Assembly: GCF_004801395.1 (NCBI RefSeq) | Contig: NZ_SSOA01000006.1 | Coordinates: 124,001 to 188,000 of the forward strand | Direction of reading: 5' to 3' | DNA from: Gillisella terrae | GTDB taxonomy: Bacteria > Pseudomonadota > Alphaproteobacteria > Rhizobiales > Rhizobiaceae | Length of the DNA stretch: 64,000 nt | In this document: positions 43,694 through 52,382 of the stretch, one piece after another | How positions within the stretch are numbered: the first letter of the stretch is position 1 | Layout: each line of letters opens with the position of its first letter | Made by a program: the position numbers and the translations under genes | Notes under the pieces: model-generated | The model's input: only the letters and a program-made list of their open reading frames with translations | Database searches by the model: none | What the model was told of the DNA's origin: nothing

Positions 43694-45781
43694 TCAGCCT
43701 CCAATGCCGTTTTTCAAGGTGATGATAAGATTGCCGTCCGCATCCTGATGGGCATGATCGCCCGGTTCGATGATAATGGTCGTGTCCATTTGCTCGACAA
43801 TGGCGGGGCCAATCAGCGTGGCATCGGCAGGCAGGTGGTCGCGCCAATAGATTGGTGTATCAACAAACCCGTCAAACCATACGGAACGAATGCCGGTTTG
43901 GGCATCGGTAAGGCTTTGCTTACGCCCCTCGCTATCAATCAGCGCTGAAAGGTCAATCTCCTCACGACGGCCAATCACCGAAGTGTTGACATTGACGAGA
44001 TTGGCGCGAATTTCCGGCAAGGCCACATGGAAGCGGGAGAAATAGGCCTCTTCAAAGCGCTGTTGCAGCTCTTCACGGGTGGGTGTCGCATTGGGCAAAG
44101 GAACCCGCAAGAGATGTGTCTGGCCGATAAACTGCATGTCCACCGAGTAGATCTCGCGGATCTCGCGAATGAAGACTGCTTCCTTGCCGATCAGACGATG
44201 CCCCTCGTCTCTTTGGGCTTTGAACCGCTCATGCACCGCATCCATATCGACAATCGCTAAGGGCCGATTGACGGTGTTGACAAAATCGTGACGCAGATCG
44301 GCCACCACGCAGCCCAATGCATTGGTGATGCCGGGGCGTGATGGCACCAGCACTTTGGGAATGCCCAGTTCGCGGGCAATGGCTGAGGCATGCAGCGGCC
44401 CTGCCCCGCCAAAGGCAAACAGCGCAAAATCACGCGGGTCTTCGCCAAGGCTGACAGACACCATCCGCACCGCATCAGCCATGCGGGCATTGGCAATGCG
44501 CAGCACCGCAGAAGCGCTGGCAATGGCATCAAGGCCCAAGGGCTTGCCCAGCTCCGTTTCAAAAATGGCTTTCACATCATCCAGCGTCATGCCGCCGGGC
44601 ACTTTGTTCAGCCGCGACGGGTCGAGCCTGCCCAGCAGCAAATTGGCATCTGAAATGGTCGGCTTGGTGCCGCCGCGTCCATAGCAGATTGGGCCGGGCG
44701 AAGCCCCTGCACTCTCTGGCCCCACCTGCAACAGGCCAGCGGCGGTGATGCGCGCAATGGAGCCGCCACCAGCCCCCACCGTGCGTACATCCACCATCGG
44801 CACATGGATGGGCATGGCATATTCAATCTCGATCTCATTCGAGACGGTGGGTTCTGCATTGCGGATCAGCGCCACATCGGTGGAGGTGCCGCCCATGTCA
44901 TAGGTGATCAGGTTGGGCATGGCGGCTCTGCGTCCGGTGTAGGCAGCGGCCATCACGCCGGATGCGGGGCCGGACATCACCGTTTTGGCTGCCTCTCGCG
45001 CCACGTGGCGGGCAGAGACCATACCGCCATTGCCATTCATCACCAACACATCATGCTTATAACCGCGAGCGGCCAAGGTGTCGGCCAACCGCTCAACATA
45101 GCGCCGCAGCAAGGGCTGCACAGAGGCGTTGACGGCAGCGGTCACGCCGCGCTCATATTCACGGCTTTCCGACAACAGCGCGTGGCCAAGGGTGATATTG
45201 TCATTGGGCCAAAGCTCAGCGGCAATTTCGCCAGCCCGAAGCTCATGGGCCGGGTTGGCATAGGCATGCAAAAAGTGAATGACCAGCGCCTCACAGCCCA
45301 TATCGATCAGGCTGGTGATACTGTGGCGCAGGCTTTCCTCATCCAAGGGCGTAACAACTTGCCCTTGAGCATCCATGCGCTCCGGCACTTCAAGCCGCAA
45401 ATCACGCGGAATAATCGGCTTGAACTCGCCTTTCATACCATAGGCTTGCGGACGGGTGCGTCTGCCAAGCTCCAGCACATCGCGAAACCCCATCGTGGTG
45501 ATAAAACCGGTTTTGCACAGCTGGCGCTCCAGCACCGCATTGGTGGTGGTGGTGGTGCCATGCACAATCAGATCCAGCGCGGCAATGTCGGCCCCTGCCG
45601 CATCCAGCGCGTTGATGACGCCAAAGGCCTGATTGTCCAGCGTGGTCGGGGTTTTCGCCAGCCGCACGGTGCCATGGGTGGCATCAAACAACACAAGATC
45701 GGTAAAGGTGCCACCCACATCAATGCCGGCCACCACCGATTGTGTGCCCTTGCCGTCCGCTGATTTGGCTGCTTGATCCAC
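43694..45781 (-). CDS. Hydantoinase A/oxoprolinase A family protein
   Basis: A 695-aa HyuA-type subunit with the ATP-binding ASKHA motif GIDVGGTFTD (about residues 18-27), the VHGTTTTTNA loop (about 73) and TYDMGGTSTDVAL (about 290). It probably phosphorylates the cyclic amide during hydrolysis with HyuB. The frame is open to 45856, but a terminator-like hairpin covers that part and AAGGGA lies 6 nt before the GTG at 45781, so this GTG is taken as the start. It is 1 bp from hyuB. Confidence 0.85.
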   Translation of the reverse strand: MDQAAKSADGKGTQSVVAGIDVGGTFTDLVLFDATHGTVRLAKTPTTLDNQAFGVINALDAAGADIAALDLIVHGTTTTTNAVLERQLCKTGFITTMGFRDVLELGRRTRPQAYGMKGEFKPIIPRDLRLEVPERMDAQGQVVTPLDEESLRHSITSLIDMGCEALVIHFLHAYANPAHELRAGEIAAELWPNDNITLGHALLSESREYERGVTAAVNASVQPLLRRYVERLADTLAARGYKHDVLVMNGNGGMVSARHVAREAAKTVMSGPASGVMAAAYTGRRAAMPNLITYDMGGTSTDVALIRNAEPTVSNEIEIEYAMPIHVPMVDVRTVGAGGGSIARITAAGLLQVGPESAGASPGPICYGRGGTKPTISDANLLLGRLDPSRLNKVPGGMTLDDVKAIFETELGKPLGLDAIASASAVLRIANARMADAVRMVSVSLGEDPRDFALFAFGGAGPLHASAIARELGIPKVLVPSRPGITNALGCVVADLRHDFVNTVNRPLAIVDMDAVHERFKAQRDEGHRLIGKEAVFIREIREIYSVDMQFIGQTHLLRVPLPNATPTREELQQRFEEAYFSRFHVALPEIRANLVNVNTSVIGRREEIDLSALIDSEGRKQSLTDAQTGIRSVWFDGFVDTPIYWRDHLPADATLIGPAIVEQMDTTIIIEPGDHAHQDADGNLIITLKNGIGG

Positions 45782-45804
45782 GCCTGTTCCCTTCTTGTTT
45801 TTTT

Positions 45805-45836
45805 GCAAAAGATGCCCCGTTCTGTGCGGGGTCATC
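45805..45836 (-). terminator. Attenuator-type terminator before hyuA
   Basis: On the minus strand a GATG(A)CCCCG...CGGGGCATC stem (arms at 45827-45836 and 45811-45819) is followed by TTTT. It splits the operon into two expression blocks: reductase/UPF0280/DUF1185 genes and hyuAB. Confidence 0.6.
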
Positions 45837-45865
45837 TTGTTAAACCGTTCTGTCACGATCGATTT

Positions 45866-46450
45866 TCACCGCAGCCCGTCCTTGCCCTCAATTTCGGACA
45901 CTTGCAGCCCGCCAATGCGTGGCAAAGGCCTGCCGCTATCGGTTATCGCCACCGCCACCATGATTTCATCGGCGCGGGGACTGTCGTTGAGAGAGATGCG
46001 CATGGCATCGAAATGGCTGCGCACATAGGCGGCGTCTTTGTGGCCCAGCGGCACATCCAGCACCTGCCCCGGACCGCCCATCGCCTTGGAAGATGGCACA
46101 AGAGCCGCCCCTTTCTCCACCGCATCGCGCAAAGGCTTGCCCAAGGCCGGGTGCAAAATAGCGGCAGCATGTTCCAGCTCGCCATGTTCGCCGACCATGG
46201 CGGCCTTGCCATAGCTCTCGGCTTTTGTGGGTGAAATACCCAATGCGTCGACGCAACGCTTGCCCAGCAATCCGCCCAGCTCCGCCCCGATCTCGATCAG
46301 CTCCGACAAATCCTCTTGATAACGCCCGGCGTAAGGGTTGCGAACAATTGCCACCGCACAGGCTTTGCGGGTGGCGGGGGCAATGTCCTTGCCCATCTCG
46401 CGCCGGGTTTCATCCACAAAGGTCACAAGCTTGCGGATCTGCGCTTTCAT
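45866..46450 (-). CDS. DUF1185/amino acid synthesis family protein (second copy)
   Basis: A 194-aa protein of Pfam AA_synth (PF06684, formerly DUF1185), known structurally to have a Bacillus chorismate mutase-like fold but without a proven reaction. Shared features with its neighbour: RNPYAGRYQEDL (about 36-47), GELEHAAA (about 89) and YVRSHFDAM (about 142-150). The two paralogues overlap by 4 bp. A cytoplasmic oligomer with an active site between subunits is likely; a heteromer of the two copies is possible. Confidence 0.8.
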   Translation of the reverse strand: MKAQIRKLVTFVDETRREMGKDIAPATRKACAVAIVRNPYAGRYQEDLSELIEIGAELGGLLGKRCVDALGISPTKAESYGKAAMVGEHGELEHAAAILHPALGKPLRDAVEKGAALVPSSKAMGGPGQVLDVPLGHKDAAYVRSHFDAMRISLNDSPRADEIMVAVAITDSGRPLPRIGGLQVSEIEGKDGLR

Positions 46451-47031
46451 CGCAAACCGTCCTCGCCCTTGATGTCCGCCGCATTAAGGCCGCCAACGCG
46501 GGCATGGATGCGGCTGCCGGTGGTCATGACCAGGATGAAAGCCAGTTCATTGGCGCGTGGACCATCGGGCACGCCCACTTCCATGGCGTCAAAATGGCTG
46601 CGCACATAGGATGCGTTGATATGGGTGATGGGCACATCCAGACGGGTGCCGGGGCCGCCAACCTTCTTGGTGGATGGTACAATGGCTTTCGCATTGCCCA
46701 GCACATCGCGCATGGCATAGCCGCCCGGCGCGTGCCACAGAGCGCCGTGTTCCAGCTCGCCTGCCTGACCAATAATAGAGCCTTTGCCATAGCCTTGAAT
46801 GGCCTTGGCATCGCCACCGAGGGCATTCAAAAGGCGAGTTGCCATGTCAAGACCCAGCGGCTCAAGGTCTTTCATGAAACCGGCGATGTCTTCGTGGTAG
46901 CTGCCGGCAAAAGGATTTTCGATGACGGCAATCACTGCACCGCGCTTCAAAGGCACTTCCGAAACGGGACCGCCTTCGTGGAAAATGTCTTCAACAATGG
47001 TCAGGACTTTGCGGATTTTGGGTTCAGGCAT
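46447..47031 (-). CDS. DUF1185/amino acid synthesis family protein (first copy)
   Basis: A 194-aa paralogue of the next gene, with the same landmarks (ENPFAGSYHED about 38-48, GELEHGALWH about 91, ASYVRSHFDAM about 140). Both end in the motif GxDGLR. The identical length and tandem arrangement point to duplication and possible heterodimer formation. It overlaps the UPF0280 gene by 8 bp. Function in the operon is unknown; a role on a cyclic amide intermediate is inference. Confidence 0.8.
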   Translation of the reverse strand: MPEPKIRKVLTIVEDIFHEGGPVSEVPLKRGAVIAVIENPFAGSYHEDIAGFMKDLEPLGLDMATRLLNALGGDAKAIQGYGKGSIIGQAGELEHGALWHAPGGYAMRDVLGNAKAIVPSTKKVGGPGTRLDVPITHINASYVRSHFDAMEVGVPDGPRANELAFILVMTTGSRIHARVGGLNAADIKGEDGLR

Positions 47032-47965
47032 AGTGTCTTTCCTCCGGAATAAAGGCTGTCGCCTTCGAGCTAAGCATAGGAATGGGGTTGGGCGTAACAA
47101 TACGCGACCGCCCTTTGAGAAACAGCGCACAACGCGCCACCAGCCCTTTCGCCATAAAATGGCGAGCCAGCACTTCGCCAGCGTCCAACGCTTGCGCGAT
47201 ATCATCATCATTAAGAGCACCGCAGGCGGTCACCACCAGCCGCTCGCCCAGATCGCTATCGTCCTTGATGCTGTTGGCCGCAGCGCGCGCAATTGCGGCG
47301 TGGCCGGGAAGATCCACAGCATTGCCAATCAAGGTCGCCGCCGCATCGGCCATCGCAGCAGAGCGGGCAATGACCGTAACACTATCGGCAATGCCCATGG
47401 ACAGGCTGCGGCCACCGCGCCCGGATGTGGCAATGCCCCGGTTTGGTTCCTGACCGCTCACCTGAAAACGTCCCAGGGCCGAGCCGGATTCGTCAGCAAT
47501 GCCAATCTCAAACGCTTCCTTGCTCGCCAGATGCAGCGCAATATCGCCACCATTGTTGACATAAAGCCGGGATGGCCGATCATCACCCTGACAAGCGACC
47601 AAAATGGCACTGACAATTTCATCGGCAACAGAACCCGCCACAGCCGCCATGGGCGTGATGAAATGATGGTTGGAGAAATGCGTCACCGCATCGACCATGC
47701 GCTGCGCAATCGGCGAGCTTGGGCGCGGATTTGTGGCACCATGGGGCATTTTCAGCAAGCTCAGCTCTCCCACAAGCTCCTCCAGCACCGTTGCAAACCG
47801 GGCATAGGCCACCTGAAAAGCAAGGGCACGCTGACGCTCCACGCCGGCATTGCCAACGCGGTCGTGATCGCCCACGCCAATCACCAGATCAATCGGGCCG
47901 TGCTGCAAATGCAGCCGTCCATTGCGGTCTCCATCCAGATAAGATGCTGCTATGCTGCCATTCAT
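47024..47965 (-). CDS. UPF0280 family protein (ApbE-like fold)
   Basis: A protein of about 313 aa with the UPF0280 core (LHLQHGPIDLVIGV near the start; central AVAGSVADEI; NNGGDIALHL; GRGGRSLSMGIADSVTV). The fold is related to the ApbE flavin transferase. Its reaction is not established. The start at 47965 gives the usual N-terminus; an ATG at 48013 overlapping the previous gene is possible. It lies directly downstream of the 6-hydroxynicotinate reductase-like gene, so a role in its cofactor loading can be suggested but not shown. Confidence 0.75.
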   Translation of the reverse strand: MNGSIAASYLDGDRNGRLHLQHGPIDLVIGVGDHDRVGNAGVERQRALAFQVAYARFATVLEELVGELSLLKMPHGATNPRPSSPIAQRMVDAVTHFSNHHFITPMAAVAGSVADEIVSAILVACQGDDRPSRLYVNNGGDIALHLASKEAFEIGIADESGSALGRFQVSGQEPNRGIATSGRGGRSLSMGIADSVTVIARSAAMADAAATLIGNAVDLPGHAAIARAAANSIKDDSDLGERLVVTACGALNDDDIAQALDAGEVLARHFMAKGLVARCALFLKGRSRIVTPNPIPMLSSKATAFIPEERHYA

Positions 47966-47984
47966 CGGCTGATCTTTCGCTTGC

Positions 47985-49475
47985 TCACGCACCCCATCGA
48001 AAATTCGTCTCATCCATCGGCCAGGGCGCATCACTCTGCCGGGCAATGCGCCGCTCTGCCTGCCTGAGCGCCTCTTCCAGCGGCACAATCGCCTCCATAT
48101 GGCCGCCAAGCGCGCGGTAATCCTCAAGCCGCATGGTAAATTCAATCGGGGCAACAATGGCGGGGGTTGGCACATAGCCAAAACTGTTCGATGGCATTTT
48201 GCTCACATCCGCCATCACCGTAATGCCGCCACCGGGCCACAGATAAGCAGGGGCTCCACCGCAGGTGACATTGGTCAGCGCTTGCCGCACCGAATTGGTC
48301 AACCGCACCGGATTGGTGGTCACCCCTGCCCGCAGGCTGCCGCCAGCACCGCCCATGAACAGCACCGATACCATGGCCGGTTCACAGTTTTCGGCCACAA
48401 TCGCCACAGTTTGGGCAACCGCATCAGGTAAAACATCCTGTTTGACCGGACAGAGCGCATCATCGAGCACATAATAGCCAAATTGCTCGCCGGTGGTGGA
48501 CACCATCAGCAAACGCAGGCCCGGATAGGCAATTTTGGGGTCAAAATCGCCAAGAATGTCCAGCGGATCGGAAATATTGGTGCCGCCCCAGCCGATGCCC
48601 GGCTCTGCCACCTGAAAATAGCGCCCCGGCGTGGAGCGTCGGCCTTTGATCTTGATACCGGTGGGTGCAACATCCAGCAGCTTGCCCGCCTGATGCTCGG
48701 AAAGCACCCCGGTGATATGGTCATCCACCACCACGACTTCATCGACCATATCTTTCCATTGGCGCGCAAAAATGCCAATGGTGGCCGAGCCGCAGCCAAC
48801 CCGCATGCGCTCTTCCAGTGTGCCATTGATGATGGGGGCGGCCCCGGCTTTCAGCAACAGCGTCGCGCCGCCATCCACCACCATTTCCAGCTGTTCGCCA
48901 TTGCAAAGGCGCATCAGCGTATCGCAGGTCACACGGCCCTCTTTTTTCGAACCGCCCGTGAGATGATGCACGCCGCCCAGCGAGAGCATTTGCGAACCAT
49001 ATTCGCCGGTGGTGACATGGCCCACGGCCTCGCCATCGACCCGCACCAGCGACGTCTCCGGCCCGATGAAACGATCCGTGTCGATTTTAACCTTGGCACC
49101 GCAATAGGAAAAAATGCCCTCGGTCACAACCGTGACCATATCCACGCCATTTTGCTTTTGCGAAACAATGAAGGGGGCAGGCTTATAATCAGGATAGGTG
49201 GTGCCTGCACCAACCGCCGTAATAAAGGTTGATCCGGCGTGCACAAGATCGCCATCCCAATCAGCACTGTCGTCAGGCAGGAAGGGTACAATTTTGCCGC
49301 CCTCAGATGCGGTTTTCTCGATCACCGTAAAGGGATCAACCCGCACCAGCTCACCGCCCTGGTTGGCATAGCGATCACACGCACCAGATTTGCCATCGGC
49401 GATATAGCACATCACCGGACAGGCATCGCATCGGATTTTGCCGTTCACTGCATTGGCGACTGGCTGCGTAACCAT
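47985..49475 (-). CDS. 6-hydroxynicotinate reductase-like iron-sulfur protein
   Basis: A 496-aa protein of the family usually annotated 6-hydroxynicotinate reductase. The N-terminal cysteine cluster (CDACPVMC followed by GACDRY, residues about 15-35) fits an Fe-S site. The middle contains many Gly-rich loops (GGGITVMAD; GGAGGSLRAG). In anaerobic nicotinate degradation such a reductase reduces the pyridine ring to a lactam. That the present enzyme acts on nicotinate is unproven. The ATG at 49475 (GGGAGCAGGG upstream) is preferred to 49568, which lies in the operator region. First gene of the operon, divergent from a MarR gene. Confidence 0.7.
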   Translation of the reverse strand: MVTQPVANAVNGKIRCDACPVMCYIADGKSGACDRYANQGGELVRVDPFTVIEKTASEGGKIVPFLPDDSADWDGDLVHAGSTFITAVGAGTTYPDYKPAPFIVSQKQNGVDMVTVVTEGIFSYCGAKVKIDTDRFIGPETSLVRVDGEAVGHVTTGEYGSQMLSLGGVHHLTGGSKKEGRVTCDTLMRLCNGEQLEMVVDGGATLLLKAGAAPIINGTLEERMRVGCGSATIGIFARQWKDMVDEVVVVDDHITGVLSEHQAGKLLDVAPTGIKIKGRRSTPGRYFQVAEPGIGWGGTNISDPLDILGDFDPKIAYPGLRLLMVSTTGEQFGYYVLDDALCPVKQDVLPDAVAQTVAIVAENCEPAMVSVLFMGGAGGSLRAGVTTNPVRLTNSVRQALTNVTCGGAPAYLWPGGGITVMADVSKMPSNSFGYVPTPAIVAPIEFTMRLEDYRALGGHMEAIVPLEEALRQAERRIARQSDAPWPMDETNFRWGA

Positions 49476-49524
49476 ACCCTGCTCCCGATTGTTGACGATA
49501 TCGGATCGTCTGCCGTGTTCCCGT

Positions 49525-49540
49525 TCATCGTTTTCGATGA
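49525..49540. promoter_or_regulatory. Perfect inverted repeat in the reductase/marR divergent region
   Basis: TCATCG-TTTT-CGATGA. It lies next to the shared operator-like motif at 49546 and may be part of the promoter or operator for the catabolic operon. Confidence 0.4.
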
Positions 49541-49545
49541 TATTG

Positions 49546-49561
49546 TTTGTATACGAATGAC
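49546..49561. promoter_or_regulatory. MarR operator candidate, site 1
   Basis: TTTGTATACGAATGAC contains a near-palindrome (TTTGTATACGAA). The same 16-bp pattern with two changes recurs at 50217-50232. Position between divergent marR and reductase genes is where a MarR repressor should bind. Confidence 0.55.
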
Positions 49562-49670
49562 TATCCACGCACGAAAAGGAATGTCAAGAGAGTGCCCATC
49601 GCATCACGCTGGCCATTTTATTGACAATTCAAATGAGCGGGGTATGCGATAGCAGGCACAGGGGGAACCT

Positions 49671-50150
49671 ATGTCCAACACAGACCGCAGCACGCCACAA
49701 GATCCACACTTGAGTCCTGCATCGAAGACAGATCGGGTCGGCGATTACCGTGTGGACCAGCAGATCGGCTTTTATCTTCGCCAGGCCAACCAGCGCCATG
49801 TGGCCTTATTTGGCGAGCGCATGGGCGAACGTTTGACCACCACGCAATGGGCGGCACTCACCAAGCTGAGGGAAATCGGCCCCACCTCGCAAAACCAGCT
49901 CGGTCGCGATACGGCCATGGATGTGGCAACCATCAAAGGTGTGGTGGATCGACTGGTGGCGCGTGGCTACGTCTGCTCAAGCCCCGACCCCAATGATGGA
50001 CGCCGCCTGCTGCTTAGCGTCACCAAGGATGGCAATGAAGCCATTCAACGCAATATTGCCAACGCATTGGCTGTTTCCGACGCAACGCTGGCACCGCTGA
50101 CCTCGGGTGAGCAAATGATGCTGGTCGAGCTTTTGAAAAAGATCTGTTAA
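49671..50150 (+). CDS. MarR-family transcriptional regulator (first)
   Basis: A 159-aa MarR protein. The winged helix lies around residues 62-115 (LGRDTAMDVATIKGVVDRLVARG then DPNDGRRLLLSVT as the wing). Dimerisation helices sit at both ends. MarR repressors of catabolic operons are released by aromatic or heterocyclic ligands. It is divergent from the reductase-UPF0280-DUF1185-Hyu operon and likely represses it and itself. Confidence 0.87.
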   Translation: MSNTDRSTPQDPHLSPASKTDRVGDYRVDQQIGFYLRQANQRHVALFGERMGERLTTTQWAALTKLREIGPTSQNQLGRDTAMDVATIKGVVDRLVARGYVCSSPDPNDGRRLLLSVTKDGNEAIQRNIANALAVSDATLAPLTSGEQMMLVELLKKIC

Positions 50151-50206
50151 GGCAGGCGTTATCTCGCGCGTCATGTCTGGCATGGTTGGACACCATGCTC
50201 TCTCTT

Positions 50207-50232
50207 GCAAATGTCATTTGCATGCGAATGAC
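50207..50232. promoter_or_regulatory. MarR operator-like site 2
   Basis: A perfect palindrome GCAAATG-T-CATTTGC (50207-50221) overlaps TTTGCATGCGAATGAC (50217-50232), the counterpart of site 1. It oddly lies between the 3' ends of two converging marR genes. Confidence 0.4.
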
Positions 50233-50234
50233 GA

Positions 50235-50714
50235 TTATCGATTGTGTTGATCGTCTTCCCATGCGCTTTCGCCGGTGTTTCCCTCGTTCGGCTCTTCCAG
50301 CAATCGCTTGAGTAGATAAATCAAGGCGACCCGTTCGGCCGCATTGAGCGATCCCATGGTCAGTTCGGAAATCATTTGCGCACTGGGCACCATATTGTCG
50401 AGCAGGGCGTCAGCCTCGGGTGTCAAGGCCATGATCACCTTGCGGCCATCCTGCTCATCGCGTGACAGCGAAATCAAGCCCCGTGCGGTCAGGCGCTCGA
50501 TAATGCCGCGAATGGTGCCTTGATCAATGGCTGTTGCCCGCACCAGTTCGCTTTGCGAGCTGGGCCCCTTGTCGCGCAACACGCACAGCGTCATAAACTG
50601 GACCGAGGTTATGCTCGGATCAAAGGCGTGGTCTTGGAAAATCGCCAGATGACGCTGGTAAACCCGCCGCAAAAGATGGCCAACCTGTTCCGTCACATTA
50701 TACGCTGTGCTCAT
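50235..50714 (-). CDS. MarR-family transcriptional regulator (second)
   Basis: A 159-aa MarR protein related to its neighbour (ATAIDQGTIRGIIERLTARG; wing DEQDGRKVIMALT), converging with it. The start at 50714 has GGAGG 8 nt upstream; the upstream extension to 50828 is not protein-like. It is divergent from the branched-chain-type ABC transporter genes and probably controls their expression. Two related MarR genes in one locus suggest separate control of uptake and breakdown. Confidence 0.87.
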   Translation of the reverse strand: MSTAYNVTEQVGHLLRRVYQRHLAIFQDHAFDPSITSVQFMTLCVLRDKGPSSQSELVRATAIDQGTIRGIIERLTARGLISLSRDEQDGRKVIMALTPEADALLDNMVPSAQMISELTMGSLNAAERVALIYLLKRLLEEPNEGNTGESAWEDDQHNR

Positions 50715-51052
50715 GCATTTGGCCTCCGTGAGAATAAATCGGCGTATAAATAGAGTACACACCCTAAATGGGTGAATGTCGGCGATAAAAAACTGAACCC
50801 TATCATCATCGACCCAAAAAATGAGCAAAAAAATATCTTGCTTTTAAAGTGGGCACACTTGAAGATGCCCTTCGGAGCCGCGCAAAAATAAAATAAGCGC
50901 CGGACCGCATTATAAAAATAAGGCTGCTATAAGGTCTAGAGTGGTCAGGAAAGAGAAACCATCGTTTTTCCTGAAGACAACTCATACCAGGAACCGTGGG
51001 CCTGTTTGGTTCTCGCTGAACCCGACAGCTCTAAGCCAGAGAGAGAACAGTG
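50715..51052. promoter_or_regulatory. Divergent control region, second marR versus ABC transporter
   Basis: No gene seen in 338 bp. AT-rich patches, CACCC-TAAAT-GGGTG (inverted repeat near 50760), a GGGCA/TGCCC hairpin near 50850-50873 and a TATAAG box near 50929 are visible. These are likely promoter and operator elements. Confidence 0.4.
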
Positions 51053-52240
51053 ATGAAGCGCATTTTGGCCGTCATGGGAACGGCTCTGAGCCTTTGCGCC
51101 GGAGCAAATGCATCTGCTGCCGATATTAAAATTGGCGAAATCAATAGCTATTCTGGACTTCCTGCCTTTACCGAGCCCTATAAAAAGGGTTGGGAAATGG
51201 CCGTTGATGAAATCAATGCCGCAGGCGGTATCCATGGCAACAAGCTTGTGGTGATCTCCAAGGATGATGGCGGCAAGCCGGGCGATGCCATCACCGCCGC
51301 CAATGAACTGGTGTCCAAAGACGGCGTTGTGATGATTTCCGGATCATTCTTCTCCAACATCGGCTTGGCGGTTTCGTCTTTTGCCCAGCAAAAGAAGATT
51401 TTCTATCTGGCGGGCGAGCCGCTGACCGACGCAATGACCTGGTCTAAGGGCAATGATTACACCTTCCGCCTGCGTCCATCCAATTATGTACAGGCGGCCA
51501 TGCTGGCAACGGAAGCCGCAAAGCTGCCGGCCAAGCGCTGGGCCACCATTGCCCCCAATTACGAATATGGTCAAAGTGCTGTCGCAGTTTTCAAAGAGCT
51601 GTTGAAGAAAGCCCGGCCTGATGTGGAATTCGTGGCAGAGCAATGGCCGCCACAGGGCAAGATTGACGCCGGATCGGTGGCGCAAGCCATTGAAGCCGCA
51701 AAGCCAGAGGCCATTTTGAATGTTACCTTTGGTGCCGATCTGGTCAAACTGGTGCGCGAGGGTACAACGCGCGGCTTGTTCAAGGATCGCTCGGTTGTTT
51801 CGTTTCTGACCGGCGAGCCGGAATATCTTGACCCGCTGAAAGGCGACACTCCAACCGGCTGGATTGTTACCGGCTATCCGTGGGACAAGGTGACAATTGC
51901 CGAGCACAAGGCATTTCTGGACGCCTATCAGAAGCGCTATAATGATTACCCGCGTCTCGGCTCGGTGGTGGGTTACACGCTGATCAAATCAGCCGCAGCC
52001 ATCCTCAATAAGGCTAAATCCACAGACACGGACGCGCTGATTGCCGCCGCCAAGGGCATTTCAGTGGATAGCCCCTTTGGCCCCATCACTTACCGTGCTG
52101 CCGATCATCAATCAACGCTTGGCGCCTTTGTTGGCAAAACCGCGCTGGTGGACGGCAAAGGCACCATGGTGGATTTCAAATATGAAAGCGGTGCCGATTT
52201 TCTGCCCAGTGAAGCGGACGCTGCAAAGATGCGCCCCTGA
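51053..52240 (+). CDS. Branched-chain-type (HAAT) ABC transporter substrate-binding protein
   Basis: A 395-aa Peripla_BP_6 protein with a signal peptide (cleavage near ASAAD-IK, about residue 22). LivJ-type proteins of this family bind amino acids, but relatives also carry amides, urea and aromatic acids. It starts the uptake operon next to the hydantoinase cluster, so a cyclic amide or N-heterocycle is a reasonable cargo. The ATG at 51053 directly follows an in-frame GTG. An 8-bp hairpin follows the gene. Confidence 0.85.
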   Translation: MKRILAVMGTALSLCAGANASAADIKIGEINSYSGLPAFTEPYKKGWEMAVDEINAAGGIHGNKLVVISKDDGGKPGDAITAANELVSKDGVVMISGSFFSNIGLAVSSFAQQKKIFYLAGEPLTDAMTWSKGNDYTFRLRPSNYVQAAMLATEAAKLPAKRWATIAPNYEYGQSAVAVFKELLKKARPDVEFVAEQWPPQGKIDAGSVAQAIEAAKPEAILNVTFGADLVKLVREGTTRGLFKDRSVVSFLTGEPEYLDPLKGDTPTGWIVTGYPWDKVTIAEHKAFLDAYQKRYNDYPRLGSVVGYTLIKSAAAILNKAKSTDTDALIAAAKGISVDSPFGPITYRAADHQSTLGAFVGKTALVDGKGTMVDFKYESGADFLPSEADAAKMRP

Positions 52241-52248
52241 TTTTTGGT

Positions 52249-52280
52249 TGTCGCGCTGTTGATGTCATTCGGGCGCGACA
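52249..52280 (+). terminator. Intercistronic hairpin after the binding protein gene
   Basis: Stem TGTCGCGC (52249-52256) with GCGCGACA (52273-52280), 16-nt loop, no T-run. Probably partial attenuation. Confidence 0.4.
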
Positions 52281-52382
52281 CGCCAATCAATTTGCTCCTT
52301 TGCCGCAAAACGTGAGATCATGTCGTTTGCGGCGAGGCAGCCATTATCTTTCGCGCCAACGTATCCGGGGAAGGAACCTCTC

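Noticed and set aside
48013-48181. Upstream extension of the UPF0280 frame
   Set aside because: It overlaps the preceding gene in another frame and has arginine-rich, non-family sequence.
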